Of a stretch of 64,000 nucleotides of DNA, positions 51,615 through 60,197 are shown piece by piece. Source of the stretch: Actinoallomurus iriomotensis (lineage in GTDB: Bacteria > Actinomycetota > Actinomycetes > Streptosporangiales > Streptosporangiaceae). Position 1 is the stretch's first letter. Each line of letters starts with the position of its first letter. The stretch lies in NCBI RefSeq assembly GCF_030269445.1, contig NZ_BSTJ01000001.1:335898-399897 (forward strand). The letters are read 5' to 3'. The translations under genes and the position numbers were made by a program. The notes under the pieces are model-generated. The model was not told the DNA's origin. It saw nothing but the letters and a program-made list of their open reading frames with translations, and searched no databases.

Positions 51615-51806
51615 TTACGAGGCGCGCTCATCGGAGATCGTCAGGCGGAGCGGCGGAAGCATGCCGCCCTCCGCGAGAACATCCAGCGCACGGCGCTCAC
51701 CGTCGCTGATCTCCACGGCCGCGACCGGATCGGTCAGCATGAACGAGATCACGCAGTCCGCGCACCCGACGTTGCGTACCTCACACTTTTCGCAGTCGAC
51801 GAGCAT
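51615..51806 (-). CDS. Small Cys-rich protein, zinc-ribbon-like
   Basis: A 63-residue protein conserved in actinobacteria. LVDCEKCEVRNVGCADCVISF gives four Cys in CxxC-N6-CxxC spacing, likely to bind Zn or an Fe-S cluster. The second half (DGERRALDVLAEGGMLPPLRL) is a conserved helix. ATG 51806 has GAGGAGG 5 nt upstream, which is decisive. It diverges from nothing: the next gene upstream is the NYN protein on the same strand. Function unknown. Confidence 0.75.
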   Translation of the reverse strand: MLVDCEKCEVRNVGCADCVISFMLTDPVAAVEISDGERRALDVLAEGGMLPPLRLTISDERAS

Positions 51807-51890
51807 CGTGCCTCCTCGTGTCGGCGTCATGACACAGACGGTAGGAGGAGGCAGTGACAGAATCGTGCCGACAGAACCAGCGGAACCGGC

Positions 51891-53261
51891 TCACGTGCGG
51901 TTGAGGCGCCTCAGCAGCAGTGACGCGGGCGCGGGCCGCGCGTCGGCGCGGCGGGCGGCGTCGCACACCTCCTGGTCGGAGGAGATGACCACCACCGCAC
52001 GCCCGCTCGGTTCCGCGCGTACGAGCTGGCCGATGAGGTCGTCGGCGGTCTGGCCGGGCGCGCTGAACAGCACCCGCACCCCGCGCGGCGCCTGCACCGC
52101 GACCGGGGCGTCCAGCTCGGCGCCGTCGAACACCACGGTCACCTCGGCCTTGGTCTGGGCGTGCAGGACGCCGACGCCCGACACGAGGCGGGACCGCTGG
52201 TCCGACAGGGGAAGGTCGCCGTAACCGGTCTTGGTGACGTTGTAGCCGTCGATGATGAGGTGCACCTGCGGCAGCGTGAGGAGCTGGTCGAGCAGCGCGG
52301 GGTCGCTGTCGGCCAGCGCACGGCCCGGCAGCGTGCGGTGGCCGGGCCGCTGGGGCGCGACCGCCACGACGTTGTCGGCCGGGCGGGTGATGCCGGTCGG
52401 CAGCCCGATCTCCTCGCGCAGGCCGCGTGCCGCGTCGGTCAGGGCGTCGAGCAGCACCCGCAGCCGCGTGTCGTCGAGGTTGCGCCCCTCGCGGGCGGCG
52501 CGGCGGGCGTTCTCGGCGGCCGACTCGGCCTGCGACAGCCGGGCCCGCAGCCGGCGCAGCTCCGTCTCCGCGGCGGCCGCCGCGGCCGTGGCGGCGGCGC
52601 GGTCCTCCCCCGCCTGGCGGTCCAGCTCCTCCGCCCGCGCGTGCTCGCGCTTGGCGCGTGTACGGCTCTCGTGCAGCTTCTTGCGCAGCTCGGCGTTCTC
52701 CGCCCGTGAGGCACGCAGTTCGGCGCGGAGCTTCTCGATCTCCTCCGAGCGTGTCGCCCTGGCCGCCGCGATCTGCTCCTGGAGCTCGGCCACCTTGCGG
52801 ATCGTCTCGGCCTCGTCGGCCGCGAGGGCGGAGCGTTCGAGATCGCGCCGCGCCGTCTCCACCCGCTCGGTCCAGCCCGGCGGGCGCATGAGGTACGCGA
52901 GGGCGGCGACGGTCACCGGGTCGGCCGCGGCCGGAACCGTCCCCGACTCGAGCGCCGCCGCCAGCTCGGTCTGGTCCTCGCGGGCGGACTCGGCGACGCG
53001 CTCGCGGAACACGTCGTCCTTCGCCAGCTGGGCGGCGATCGGCGTGGCCGCCAGCCGGGCCCGGCGGCGTGGCTCGAACCGCGCGACGCGCCGCAGCGGC
53101 GCCGGGACCTGATCGCCCGGCAGCACGCCGACGGCGTACGCGGCGATCTCGACCACGCGTTGCCGGACCGCCTCTGGCAACGGCTGATCGAGATGCTCAC
53201 CCGGGCCGGTGTCGATGATCTTTCTCCTCACGCGTGGTCGGGTCGCGCGTCCGGCGAACAT
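51891..53261 (-). CDS. NYN-domain (YacP-like) ribonuclease with coiled coil
   Basis: About 456 residues. An N-terminal helical domain (EAVRQRVVEIAAYAVGVLP, residues 30-150) is followed by a long charged coiled coil (about 150-270). The C-terminal YacP-type NYN nuclease domain has HLIIDGYNVTKTGYGDLPLSDQRSRL (partial), VTVVFDGAE, VLFSAPGQTADDLIGQLV and VVVISSDQEVCDAARR, with the acidic metal-binding residues in place. It probably cleaves structured RNA. ATG 53261 is chosen. GTG 53231 is in frame, and the homologous part starts after it. Confidence 0.85.
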   Translation of the reverse strand: MFAGRATRPRVRRKIIDTGPGEHLDQPLPEAVRQRVVEIAAYAVGVLPGDQVPAPLRRVARFEPRRRARLAATPIAAQLAKDDVFRERVAESAREDQTELAAALESGTVPAAADPVTVAALAYLMRPPGWTERVETARRDLERSALAADEAETIRKVAELQEQIAAARATRSEEIEKLRAELRASRAENAELRKKLHESRTRAKREHARAEELDRQAGEDRAAATAAAAAAETELRRLRARLSQAESAAENARRAAREGRNLDDTRLRVLLDALTDAARGLREEIGLPTGITRPADNVVAVAPQRPGHRTLPGRALADSDPALLDQLLTLPQVHLIIDGYNVTKTGYGDLPLSDQRSRLVSGVGVLHAQTKAEVTVVFDGAELDAPVAVQAPRGVRVLFSAPGQTADDLIGQLVRAEPSGRAVVVISSDQEVCDAARRADARPAPASLLLRRLNRT

Positions 53262-53420
53262 ACCGCCGGCTCGCCCGTACCGCCGTCGCTGCCCAGCGTA
53301 GACGGCAGGACACCCCGGAGTAGGCGATCCTCCGACGAATGCCCCGCGCCTCGTCGCCGGCCCCTCCCGGGAGGTGTCGCGGGGGCCGGCTTGTCGGTGC
53401 CCGCCCGTACGGTGCCAGCC

Positions 53421-55172
53421 ATGGCCCCCGTTGGCCCTGCCGTGCAGGGCACCCTCGACGATCTCGGCACCCCCCTCATCGGAGTGACCTTCGTGGTCGT
53501 CGACCTGGAGACCACCGGCGGGTCGGCACGCGACGACGCCATCACCGAGATCGGCGCGGTGAAGGTGCGCGGCGGCGAGATCCTGGGCGAGTTCGGCACG
53601 CTCGTCGACCCGGGCATGCCGATCCCGCCGTTCATCACCGTGCTGACCGGCATCACCCAGCAGATGGTCGTCGCGGCGCCGCCCGTCGAGCAGGTCCTGC
53701 CGGCGTTCCTGGAGTTCGCGCGCGGGGCCGTGCTGGTGGCGCACAACGCGCCGTTCGACATGGGCTTCCTCAAGGCCGCGTGCGCCGCGCAGGAGCGTCC
53801 CTGGCCCGCGCCGGCCGTCGTCGACACGGCCGACCTGGCGCGGCGGCTGCTCACCCGCGACGAGGTGCCCAACTGCAAGCTGTCCACGCTCGCCCGGTTC
53901 TTCCGTACGGCCACCGAGCCGTGCCACCGGGCACTCGCCGACGCCAAGGCGACGGTCGACGTGCTGCACGGGCTGTTCGAGCGCGCCGGCGCGTTCGGCG
54001 TGGAGTCGCTGGAGGAGCTGATGAGCTTCTCCCGGGCCCCGACGCCGGAGCAGCGGCGCAAGCGCCACCTCGCCGACGCGGTGCCGGCCTCGCCGGGCGT
54101 CTACATCTTCGAGGACGCGCGCGGCGAGCCGCTCTACGTCGGCAAGAGCGGCCGGTTGCGCACGCGCGTCCGCTCCTACTTCACCGCCTCCGAGACGCGC
54201 CGGGGCATCCGCGAGATGATCGGCATCGCCGAGCGGGTGCGCACCATCGTCTGCGCCAGCGCGCTGGAGGCCGAGGTGCGCGAGCTGCGCCTGATCGCCG
54301 CGCACAAGCCGCGCTACAACCGCCGCTCGCGCCATCCCGAGCGCGCCGTGTGGCTCAAGCTGACCTCCGAGCCGTTCCCCCGGCTGTCCATCGTCCGCGA
54401 GGTGCGCGACGACGACAGCGTCTACCTGGGCCCGTTCGGCAGCACGCGCGTCGCCGAGGAGGCCCGCGCGGCCGTGCACGACGCCGTGCCGCTGCGCCAG
54501 TGCACGCAACGGCTGACCGTGCGGGTGATCTCCGAGGGCCGGGCCGGCACGTGCGTGCTCGGCGAGCTCGGCCGGTGCGGGGCTCCCTGTGAGGGACGGC
54601 AGAGCCCCGAGGCGTACGCCGAGCACGCCGCCCACGCCCGCGCGATCCTCACCGGCGACGTCCGCCCGGTGGTGACCGCGGCGCGCGCCCGCATCGACCG
54701 GCTCGCCGAGCAGCTCCGCTACGAGGAGGCCGCCGCACTCCGCGACCGGCTGGCCGCCTTCGTCCGGGGGGCGGCACGCTGCCAGCGGCTGTCCTCCCTC
54801 GCCGGCATCGCCCAGCTCGTCGCCGCCCGGCCCGCCTTCGACGGCGGCTGGGAGCTGCACGTCGTACGGCACGGCCGGCTCGCCGCCGCGGGCACCGTCC
54901 CGCCCCACGCCCATCCGATGCCCTACGTCGAGGCGCTCGTCGCCACGGCCGAGACCGTACGGCCCGGTCCGGGCGCCGCGCCTCGGGCCTCCGCGGAGGA
55001 GATGGAGTGCGTCCTGCGCTGGCTCGACTCCCCCGGCGTACGCCTGGTCGAGGTGGACGGCACGTGGAGCTGCCCGGCCCACGGCGCCGAGAGCGTGCGG
55101 CGCTGGATCGACGACGCGTATCGCGACACCGATTCCCGTATGGTTGACCGGGCCGGACGGCCGACGCGTTAG
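53421..55172 (+). CDS. DEDDh exonuclease fused to UvrC-like GIY-YIG nuclease
   Basis: A 583-residue DNA-processing protein. Residues 1-195 form a DnaQ-type 3'-5' exonuclease: FVVVDLETTGG (Asp/Glu), AHNAPFDMGFL and HRALADAKATVDVL (His and Asp). Residues 215-300 are a GIY-YIG domain (GVYIFEDARGEPLYVGKSGRLRTRVRSY, partial; HKPRYNRR). A UvrC-like middle follows with a Cys cluster (CVLGELGRCGAPCEG) and a UVR-like helix. This is the Rv2191 architecture of M. tuberculosis. TACGGT lies exactly 7 nt before the ATG, so it is leaderless. Confidence 0.92.
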   Translation: MAPVGPAVQGTLDDLGTPLIGVTFVVVDLETTGGSARDDAITEIGAVKVRGGEILGEFGTLVDPGMPIPPFITVLTGITQQMVVAAPPVEQVLPAFLEFARGAVLVAHNAPFDMGFLKAACAAQERPWPAPAVVDTADLARRLLTRDEVPNCKLSTLARFFRTATEPCHRALADAKATVDVLHGLFERAGAFGVESLEELMSFSRAPTPEQRRKRHLADAVPASPGVYIFEDARGEPLYVGKSGRLRTRVRSYFTASETRRGIREMIGIAERVRTIVCASALEAEVRELRLIAAHKPRYNRRSRHPERAVWLKLTSEPFPRLSIVREVRDDDSVYLGPFGSTRVAEEARAAVHDAVPLRQCTQRLTVRVISEGRAGTCVLGELGRCGAPCEGRQSPEAYAEHAAHARAILTGDVRPVVTAARARIDRLAEQLRYEEAAALRDRLAAFVRGAARCQRLSSLAGIAQLVAARPAFDGGWELHVVRHGRLAAAGTVPPHAHPMPYVEALVATAETVRPGPGAAPRASAEEMECVLRWLDSPGVRLVEVDGTWSCPAHGAESVRRWIDDAYRDTDSRMVDRAGRPTR

Positions 55173-55180
55173 GAGTGGGA

Positions 55181-55927
55181 GTGGCGCTGCCGCTGTACGA
55201 CAACCAGCCGACACGGCGCGCGCCGCTGGTCACCTATCTCCTCATCGCGGTCAACGTCGTCGTCTTCCTCCTCTCGCCGATCGCCTCGATCGGCCACGGC
55301 GGCGAGAGCCGTCTCCAGCGCAACTGCGAGCAGACGACGTTCCTGCTCAAGTACGGCGCGATACCCAAGGAGATGATCGACGACCGGCAGGCGCCGGTGC
55401 CGGACGAGGTCGCCTCCGCCTGCCACCCCGCGCCGTACCACAAGCGCCCATGGCTGTCCGCGCTGTCGTCGATGTTCCTGCACGGCGGCGTCACGCACAT
55501 CCTCGGCAACATGGTCTACCTGTTCATCTTCGGGGCCGCCACCGAAGACCGGCTGGGCCGCCTGCGGTTCCTCCTCTTCTACCTGCTCGTGGGCTACATC
55601 GCGGCGTACGGCTTCGCCGTGACCTACCCCGGCTCGATGACGCCGCTGGTGGGGGCCTCGGGGGCGATCGCCGGCGTGCTCGGCTCCCACCTGGTGCTCT
55701 ACCCGCGCTCGAAGACGATCGCGCTGGTCCTGTCGTTCCTGCCGTTCCGGCTGCCCTCCTGGACCCTGCTGGTGCAGTTCTTCGTGTTCCAGTGGTTCAG
55801 CCTCGGCGACCAGAGCCAGACCGCCTATGTCGCGCACATCTACGGGTTCGTCGCGGGGATGATCTGCGGCCTGCTCGTACGACGAGGCGGCTTCGCCCGC
55901 AAGTCGGCGGCCCTCAGCTGGCGGTGA
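55181..55927 (+). CDS. Rhomboid-family intramembrane serine protease
   Basis: A 248-residue membrane protease with six helices. The catalytic Ser is in LVGASGAIAGVLGSHL (GASG) and the His in VAHIYGFVAGMICG. FLHGGVTHILGNMVYLFIFG is the helix-2 His/Asn block. The start is GTG 55181: AGGAG 5 nt upstream spans the stop codon of the exonuclease gene. An earlier GTG at 55175 overlaps the ribosome site. Translational coupling with the previous gene is likely. Confidence 0.9.
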   Translation: MALPLYDNQPTRRAPLVTYLLIAVNVVVFLLSPIASIGHGGESRLQRNCEQTTFLLKYGAIPKEMIDDRQAPVPDEVASACHPAPYHKRPWLSALSSMFLHGGVTHILGNMVYLFIFGAATEDRLGRLRFLLFYLLVGYIAAYGFAVTYPGSMTPLVGASGAIAGVLGSHLVLYPRSKTIALVLSFLPFRLPSWTLLVQFFVFQWFSLGDQSQTAYVAHIYGFVAGMICGLLVRRGGFARKSAALSWR

Positions 55928-55984
55928 AAACCGCTCTACTAGGCTTTCCGCCACGGCCGGCTCGACCTATCGCAGGAGGACCTC

Positions 55985-56272
55985 TTGATCACCGCCATCG
56001 TGCTCATCAAGGCCGACGTCTCGCGCATCCCCGAGGTCGCCGAGACCATCGCCGGGCTCGAAGGGGTCAGCGAGGTCTACTCGGTGACGGGCGAGTTCGA
56101 CCTGGTCGCGCTCGTGCGGGTCCGCCAGTACGAGCAGATCGCCGACGTCATCCCGGGCCGCCTCAACAAGGTCGCCGGGGTCACGCACACCGAGACCCAC
56201 ATCGCCTTCCGCACCTACTCCCAGCACGACCTGGAGGCCGCCTTCGCGCTCGGCCTCCCCGACGCCGACTGA
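55985..56272 (+). CDS. Stand-alone Lrp/AsnC ligand-binding (RAM) domain protein
   Basis: A 95-residue protein consisting only of the AsnC-type effector domain: IVLIKADVSRIPEVAETIAGLEGVSEVYSVTGEFDLVALVRV (outline) and VIPGRLNKVAGVTHTETHIAFRTYS. There is no DNA-binding helix-turn-helix. Such proteins form ring oligomers and bind amino acids, possibly modulating full-length Lrp proteins. The start is TTG 55985, with AGGAGGA 4 nt upstream. TAGGCT at 55940-55945 is its probable -10. Confidence 0.88.
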   Translation: MITAIVLIKADVSRIPEVAETIAGLEGVSEVYSVTGEFDLVALVRVRQYEQIADVIPGRLNKVAGVTHTETHIAFRTYSQHDLEAAFALGLPDAD

Positions 56273-56294
56273 GCCCCTGCCGCTCGACGGTCGG

Positions 56295-57152
56295 TCAGGC
56301 GGGCAGGCTTCGCTCCGCCGCCTCGACGGTCTGTTCGAGCAGGACGGCGATGGTCATCGGGCCGACGCCGCCGGGCACCGGGGTGATGAGGCTCGCGCGG
56401 GTCCTCGCCGTCTCGAAGTCGACGTCGCCGACGTTGCCCGCATTGTAGCCGGCGTCGATGACGACCGCGCCGGGCTTGACGTCCTCGCCCCGGACGAACC
56501 TCGGCCGTCCCACGGCCGCCACGACGACGTCCGCCTCCTGCACGAGCGCCCCCACGTCGGCGGTACGGGAATGGCAGTACGTGACCGTCGCGTCGCGGCC
56601 GAGCAGCAGCATGCCGGCCGGCCGGCCCAGGATGGCGCTCCGGCCGACGACGACCGCGTGCCGGCCCGCGAGGTCGACCTCGTACTCCTCCAGCAGCCGC
56701 ATGATCCCGCCGGGTGTGCAGGACACGAAGCCCGGCAGGCCGAAGCTCATCGCGGCGAAGGACCGCATGGTGACGCCGTCGACGTCCTTGGCCGGGGCGA
56801 TCGCCTCGAACGCGGCCCGCTCGTCGATGTGCGGCCCGGCCGGATGCTGCAGGAGGATGCCGTCCACGCCCGGGTCCTCCGACAGAGCGGTGATCGTGGC
56901 GACCAGCTCCGCCGTCGTCGTGGCGGCCGGCAGCGGAACGTGGCGGGAGGTGATGCCCACCGACTCGCACCGGGCGCGCTTCATCCGGACGTAGGTCACG
57001 GAGGCGGGGTCATCGCCGACCAGCACGGTGGCCAGGCACGGGGCCGTGCCGCGCCGCCGGGTGACCGCCGCCGCGCGTGCGGTGGTGCGCTCGGTGATGC
57101 GACGGGCGAGGGCGGTGCCGTCCATGAGACGGGCGCTGTGCGTCGTGGACAT
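56295..57152 (-). CDS. folD: Methylene-THF dehydrogenase/methenyl-THF cyclohydrolase FolD
   Basis: Interconverts 5,10-methylene- and 10-formyl-THF with NADP. The 285 residues contain CLATVLVGDDPASVTYVRMK (catalytic Tyr and Lys), DGILLQHPAGPH, PAKDVDGVT, SCTPGGIMRLLEEY, VVGRSAILGRPAGMLLL and ITPVPGGVGPMTIAVLLEQT. In DGILLQHPAGPH the usual QLPLP is QHPAGP, a divergence in a conserved loop. ATG 57152 has AGGAG 7 nt upstream. A ZTP riboswitch precedes it, linking expression to purine/folate status. Confidence 0.92.
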   Translation of the reverse strand: MSTTHSARLMDGTALARRITERTTARAAAVTRRRGTAPCLATVLVGDDPASVTYVRMKRARCESVGITSRHVPLPAATTTAELVATITALSEDPGVDGILLQHPAGPHIDERAAFEAIAPAKDVDGVTMRSFAAMSFGLPGFVSCTPGGIMRLLEEYEVDLAGRHAVVVGRSAILGRPAGMLLLGRDATVTYCHSRTADVGALVQEADVVVAAVGRPRFVRGEDVKPGAVVIDAGYNAGNVGDVDFETARTRASLITPVPGGVGPMTIAVLLEQTVEAAERSLPA

Positions 57153-57177
57153 CGGGTCGCTCCTGGGTGTCACGGTG

Positions 57178-57258
57178 GATCGGCCCAGGCGCACGGCACT
57201 CGGTGTCCGGGCCGCTCCCCGGTGGTGACTCCACCTTCAGCGCCAGTCACGGCCCGCA
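57178..57258 (-). promoter_or_regulatory. ZTP (pfl) riboswitch before folD
   Basis: Minus-strand sequence GGGCCGTGACTGGCG, a GGTGG/CCACC hairpin, CCACCGGGGAGCGGCCC and, after a variable hairpin, GTGCGCCTGGGCC. These are the two conserved halves and pseudoknot partner of the ZTP riboswitch. TACGCT at 57271-57266 fits as -10. Binding of ZTP, which accumulates when 10-formyl-THF is short, would raise folD expression. Confidence 0.92.
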
Positions 57259-57303
57259 GGGCACAAGCGTAGCCGTTCCCGCCCCCGAGCGGCCCGCTCA
57301 CGG

Positions 57304-57342
57304 CCGAAGGCCCGCCACCGCGATGCGGTGACGGGCCTTCGG
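57304..57342 (-). terminator. Terminator-like hairpin after qcrB
   Basis: An 18-pair stem (one mismatch) with a 3-nt loop 10 bp past the qcrB stop codon. No U-tract follows, as is common in high-GC actinobacteria. It probably ends the ctaE-qcrCAB transcript. Confidence 0.6.
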
Positions 57343-57352
57343 GACGTACGGG

Positions 57353-59044
57353 TCAGCCGCGGCTGAGCTCGCGGTGTTCGCCGCCCTCGGTCTCCGGGTG
57401 CTTGACGACGGCGTCACCGTCGTCGTCGCCCGGCGCACCGGGCTCACCAGGGCCGTGACCGGCCGCGTGACCGTTGCCGATCGGGATGTCGTCGGCCGCG
57501 AAGGCGCCGTTCAGCGCCCGGCGGGCCCGGCCGAGCGGACCGCGGGAGGCCGGCGACGGGATGCCGTTCTCGTCCTCCTCCTGCCCCGCGATGAGCGCCG
57601 GCGCCGCCGGCTTGCTCGCGAGGACCGCCTCGGCGTCGTCCTTGACCGGCTCGTGGACCTCGATGAACTCGCCGCTCGGCAGCATCTTGATGATGCCGGA
57701 CTCGACGCCGTGGCCGTACTCCGCCGCGTCCTTGCGCTGCAGGCCCAGGCAGATGCGCTTGGTCACGATGTAGGCGATGACCGGGCCGATGAAGACCGCG
57801 AAGCGGAAGAACCACGTCGTCTGGTACAGCGAGATGTGGAACTTGTCGGCCAGGACGTCGTTGCCTCCCGCCAGCCACAGCAGCCCGTAGAAGGCGACGG
57901 CGGCCATGCCGACCGCGGTGCGGAACGGCGCGTTACGCGGCCGGTCGGCGATGTGGTGGATGCGCCGGTCGCCGGTCGCCCACTGCTCCACGAACGGCCA
58001 GACGGCGGCCCCCGTCATGATCAGGCCCAGTGGCACGAGCGCCGGCACCAGGACGTTCCAGGAGACCGTGTGGCCCCAGAGGTTCGTCTCCCAGTTGGGC
58101 ATGATGCGCAGCGCGCCCTCGAGGAAGCCCATGTAGAAGTCGGGCTGTGAACCGGCCGTGATGGAGTCCGGGGTGTACGGACCGAACAGCCAGATCGGGT
58201 TGATCTGAGCGAACGTCCCCAGGAGGGCGACGACCATGAAGGTGAAGACGAAGAACGCGGTGGTCTTGATGAGGAACACCGGGTAGAACGGCTTGCCCAT
58301 CACGGACTTCTCCTCCCGGTTCTTGCCCGGGAACTGCGTGTGCCCCTGGAACCACAGGATCATGAAGTGCGCCGCGACCAGCGCCAGCAGGATGCCCGGG
58401 ATGAGGAGCACGTGCACGGTGTAGAGCCGTGGGATGAAGTCCTGGCCGGGGAACTCGCCCCCGAAGGCGAAGAAGTACAGGTAGCTGCCGACGATCGGGA
58501 TCGACTGCAGCACGCCCTGGGTGATGCGCAGACCCGTGCCGGACAGCAGGTCGTCCGGCAGTGAGTAACCGAACAGGCCCTCGAGGATGGCCACGGTGAA
58601 CATCGTGATGCCGATGAGCCAGTTGATCTCACGCGGCTTGCGGTAGGCGCCGGTGAAGAAGACCCGGAGCATGTGCGCCATGATCGACCCGAGGAACAGG
58701 ATCGCCGACCAGTGGTGGATCTGGCGCATGAGCAGGCCACCGCGGACGTCGAAGCTGATGTGCAGCGTCGAGCTGTACGCCTCGCTCATGCTGACGCCGT
58801 TGAGCTTCGTGTAGCTGCCGTGGTACACGACCTCGGACATGCTCGGTTTGAACCACAGCGTGAGGAAGGTGCCGCTGAGCAGCAGGATGATGAACGAGTA
58901 CAGCGCGATCTCGCCCAGCATGAACGACCAGTGGTCGGGGAAGACCTTCTTCATCTTGCCGCGGAGGAACCCGGCGGTGGCGAAGCGTTCGTCGGCGAAA
59001 CCGATCGCGCCGTCGATGGCCTTGGGAGGTGTCGTCGTGCTCAT
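57353..59044 (-). CDS. qcrB: Cytochrome bc1 complex cytochrome b subunit QcrB
   Basis: Menaquinol-oxidising membrane subunit of the actinobacterial bcc-aa3 supercomplex. The 563 residues have about eight helices. Heme ligands lie in MRQIHHWSAILFLGSIMAHMLRV and YTVHVLLIPGILLALVAAHFMILW (each partial), and the Qo-site PDF replaces the usual PEW in GSQPDFYMGF. A cytoplasmic C-terminal tail of about 120 residues, rich in charged and Pro/Gly residues, is typical of actinobacteria. GAGGAG precedes the ATG. It is last in the operon. Confidence 0.96.
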   Translation of the reverse strand: MSTTTPPKAIDGAIGFADERFATAGFLRGKMKKVFPDHWSFMLGEIALYSFIILLLSGTFLTLWFKPSMSEVVYHGSYTKLNGVSMSEAYSSTLHISFDVRGGLLMRQIHHWSAILFLGSIMAHMLRVFFTGAYRKPREINWLIGITMFTVAILEGLFGYSLPDDLLSGTGLRITQGVLQSIPIVGSYLYFFAFGGEFPGQDFIPRLYTVHVLLIPGILLALVAAHFMILWFQGHTQFPGKNREEKSVMGKPFYPVFLIKTTAFFVFTFMVVALLGTFAQINPIWLFGPYTPDSITAGSQPDFYMGFLEGALRIMPNWETNLWGHTVSWNVLVPALVPLGLIMTGAAVWPFVEQWATGDRRIHHIADRPRNAPFRTAVGMAAVAFYGLLWLAGGNDVLADKFHISLYQTTWFFRFAVFIGPVIAYIVTKRICLGLQRKDAAEYGHGVESGIIKMLPSGEFIEVHEPVKDDAEAVLASKPAAPALIAGQEEDENGIPSPASRGPLGRARRALNGAFAADDIPIGNGHAAGHGPGEPGAPGDDDGDAVVKHPETEGGEHRELSRG

Positions 59045-59139
59045 TTCGCCGCTCCTCGCTCGCCGCGCGGTTCACCGATCGGTGCGTGCCGCGAGCCGTC
59101 GCATCGGATGCGTGCAGGGGTGAGGGTCATGTCGTTCAT
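59041..59139 (-). CDS. Possible 32-residue ORF between qcrA and qcrB
   Basis: ATG 59139 overlaps the qcrA stop codon (ATGA) and its TGA overlaps the qcrB ATG (ATGA), so the ORF fills the gap exactly. The peptide begins MNDMTLTPARIRC and ends GERGAAK: hydrophilic, one Cys, no membrane segment. It has no family match known to me. It could simply couple translation of qcrB to qcrA. The sequence before qcrB resembles the 89-bp repeat unit in the thi operon, so part may be repeat-derived. Confidence 0.4.
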   Translation of the reverse strand: MNDMTLTPARIRCDGSRHAPIGEPRGERGAAK

Positions 59140-60197
59140 ACCTTCGGCCTCCCGCGTTCCCAGAAGCTCGGGCCGACCGGCTCGTGGAAGTCACTCGCGG
59201 CGATGAGGTAACCCTCGGAGTCGACGCCGATGGGCAACTGCGGAAGCGGACGGGCCGCCGGGCCGAAGATGACCTTGGCGCTGTCAAGCGCGTCGAAGGT
59301 CGACTGGTGGCACGGGCACAGGATGTGGTGCGTGGTCTGCTCGTACAGGGCCGCCGGGCAGCCCACGTGCGTGCAGATCTTGGAGTAGGCGACGATGCCG
59401 CCCACGTTCCAGTTCTCCCGGCCCTTCTTGACCTTGAGCTGGTCCTCCGGGAGGTTCAGCAGCAGGACCGTGCTCGTCGCGATCTCATTGAGGTTGTCCT
59501 CGGAGCCCTCCGGGACGACCGTGATGATGCCGCCCGGAGAGTTGAAGTCGGCCGCCTTCAGCGGCTGCCCGGTGCCGTCGACGACGAGGCGGGTGCCCTG
59601 CTTCCAGGCCGTGTGGCGCAGCTTCTTCTCCGGCAGCGGGCCGAGGTCGCGCAGCAGGATGAGCGGGAGCAGGCCGAGCGGCGCGGCGGCGAGCAGCAGC
59701 GTGCGGCGCAGCAGCCGGCGCTTGAGCAGGCCGCTCTCGTCGGTGCCCTCCTGGAAGTACTGGTTGAAGACCTGGCGGTCCTCCGGCGTCGAGGACAGCG
59801 CGTGCCGCTCCTGGACGATCTCCTTGGTGGTCACCAGGTGACGCACCCAGATGGTCATCCCGACCGCGAGCCCGAGAAAGACGACCGTCAGCGCGGTGCC
59901 GAGGGTGTAGTTCGACCGGGCGGCCCGGTCGATGTTGCCCACGTGGCCCGGCCAGACGGCGTAGAACACGATGAACGCGATGCCGGCCAGGAAGCTGAGC
60001 GTGAAGAAGGCGGCCGCGACGCGCTCGGCCTTGCGTGCCTTCGTCTCGTCGAGCACGTAGGCGTTGCCGCCCTCCTTGGCCTTCTCCTCGGGAAGCAGCT
60101 CCTGAGTGCCGGCCGGCGACGGGGTGCCGATCACACGCTTGGGTACGCGACTCTCCTCTTCCGGGGTCGCGCCGCTGGTCTCGTTGTTGTCAGTCAT
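59136..60197 (-). CDS. qcrA: Cytochrome bc1 complex Rieske iron-sulfur subunit QcrA
   Basis: A 353-residue Rieske protein with three N-terminal membrane helices (AAFFTLSFLAGIAFIVFYAVW, ALTVVFLGLAVGMTIWV, LLAAAPLGLLPLILL), as usual in actinobacteria. The 2Fe-2S ligands are in CTHVGCPAAL and CPCHQSTFDA (each Cys-X-His). It transfers electrons from menaquinol at QcrB to QcrC. It overlaps the qcrC stop by 8 nt. Confidence 0.96.
   Translation of the reverse strand: MTDNNETSGATPEEESRVPKRVIGTPSPAGTQELLPEEKAKEGGNAYVLDETKARKAERVAAAFFTLSFLAGIAFIVFYAVWPGHVGNIDRAARSNYTLGTALTVVFLGLAVGMTIWVRHLVTTKEIVQERHALSSTPEDRQVFNQYFQEGTDESGLLKRRLLRRTLLLAAAPLGLLPLILLRDLGPLPEKKLRHTAWKQGTRLVVDGTGQPLKAADFNSPGGIITVVPEGSEDNLNEIATSTVLLLNLPEDQLKVKKGRENWNVGGIVAYSKICTHVGCPAALYEQTTHHILCPCHQSTFDALDSAKVIFGPAARPLPQLPIGVDSEGYLIAASDFHEPVGPSFWERGRPKV

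Noticed and set aside
53262-55214. Extension of the NYN-protein frame across the exonuclease/UvrC gene
   Set aside because: The frame stays open for 650 codons, but only the part below 53261 has family sequence. The rest is antisense to a well-supported gene.
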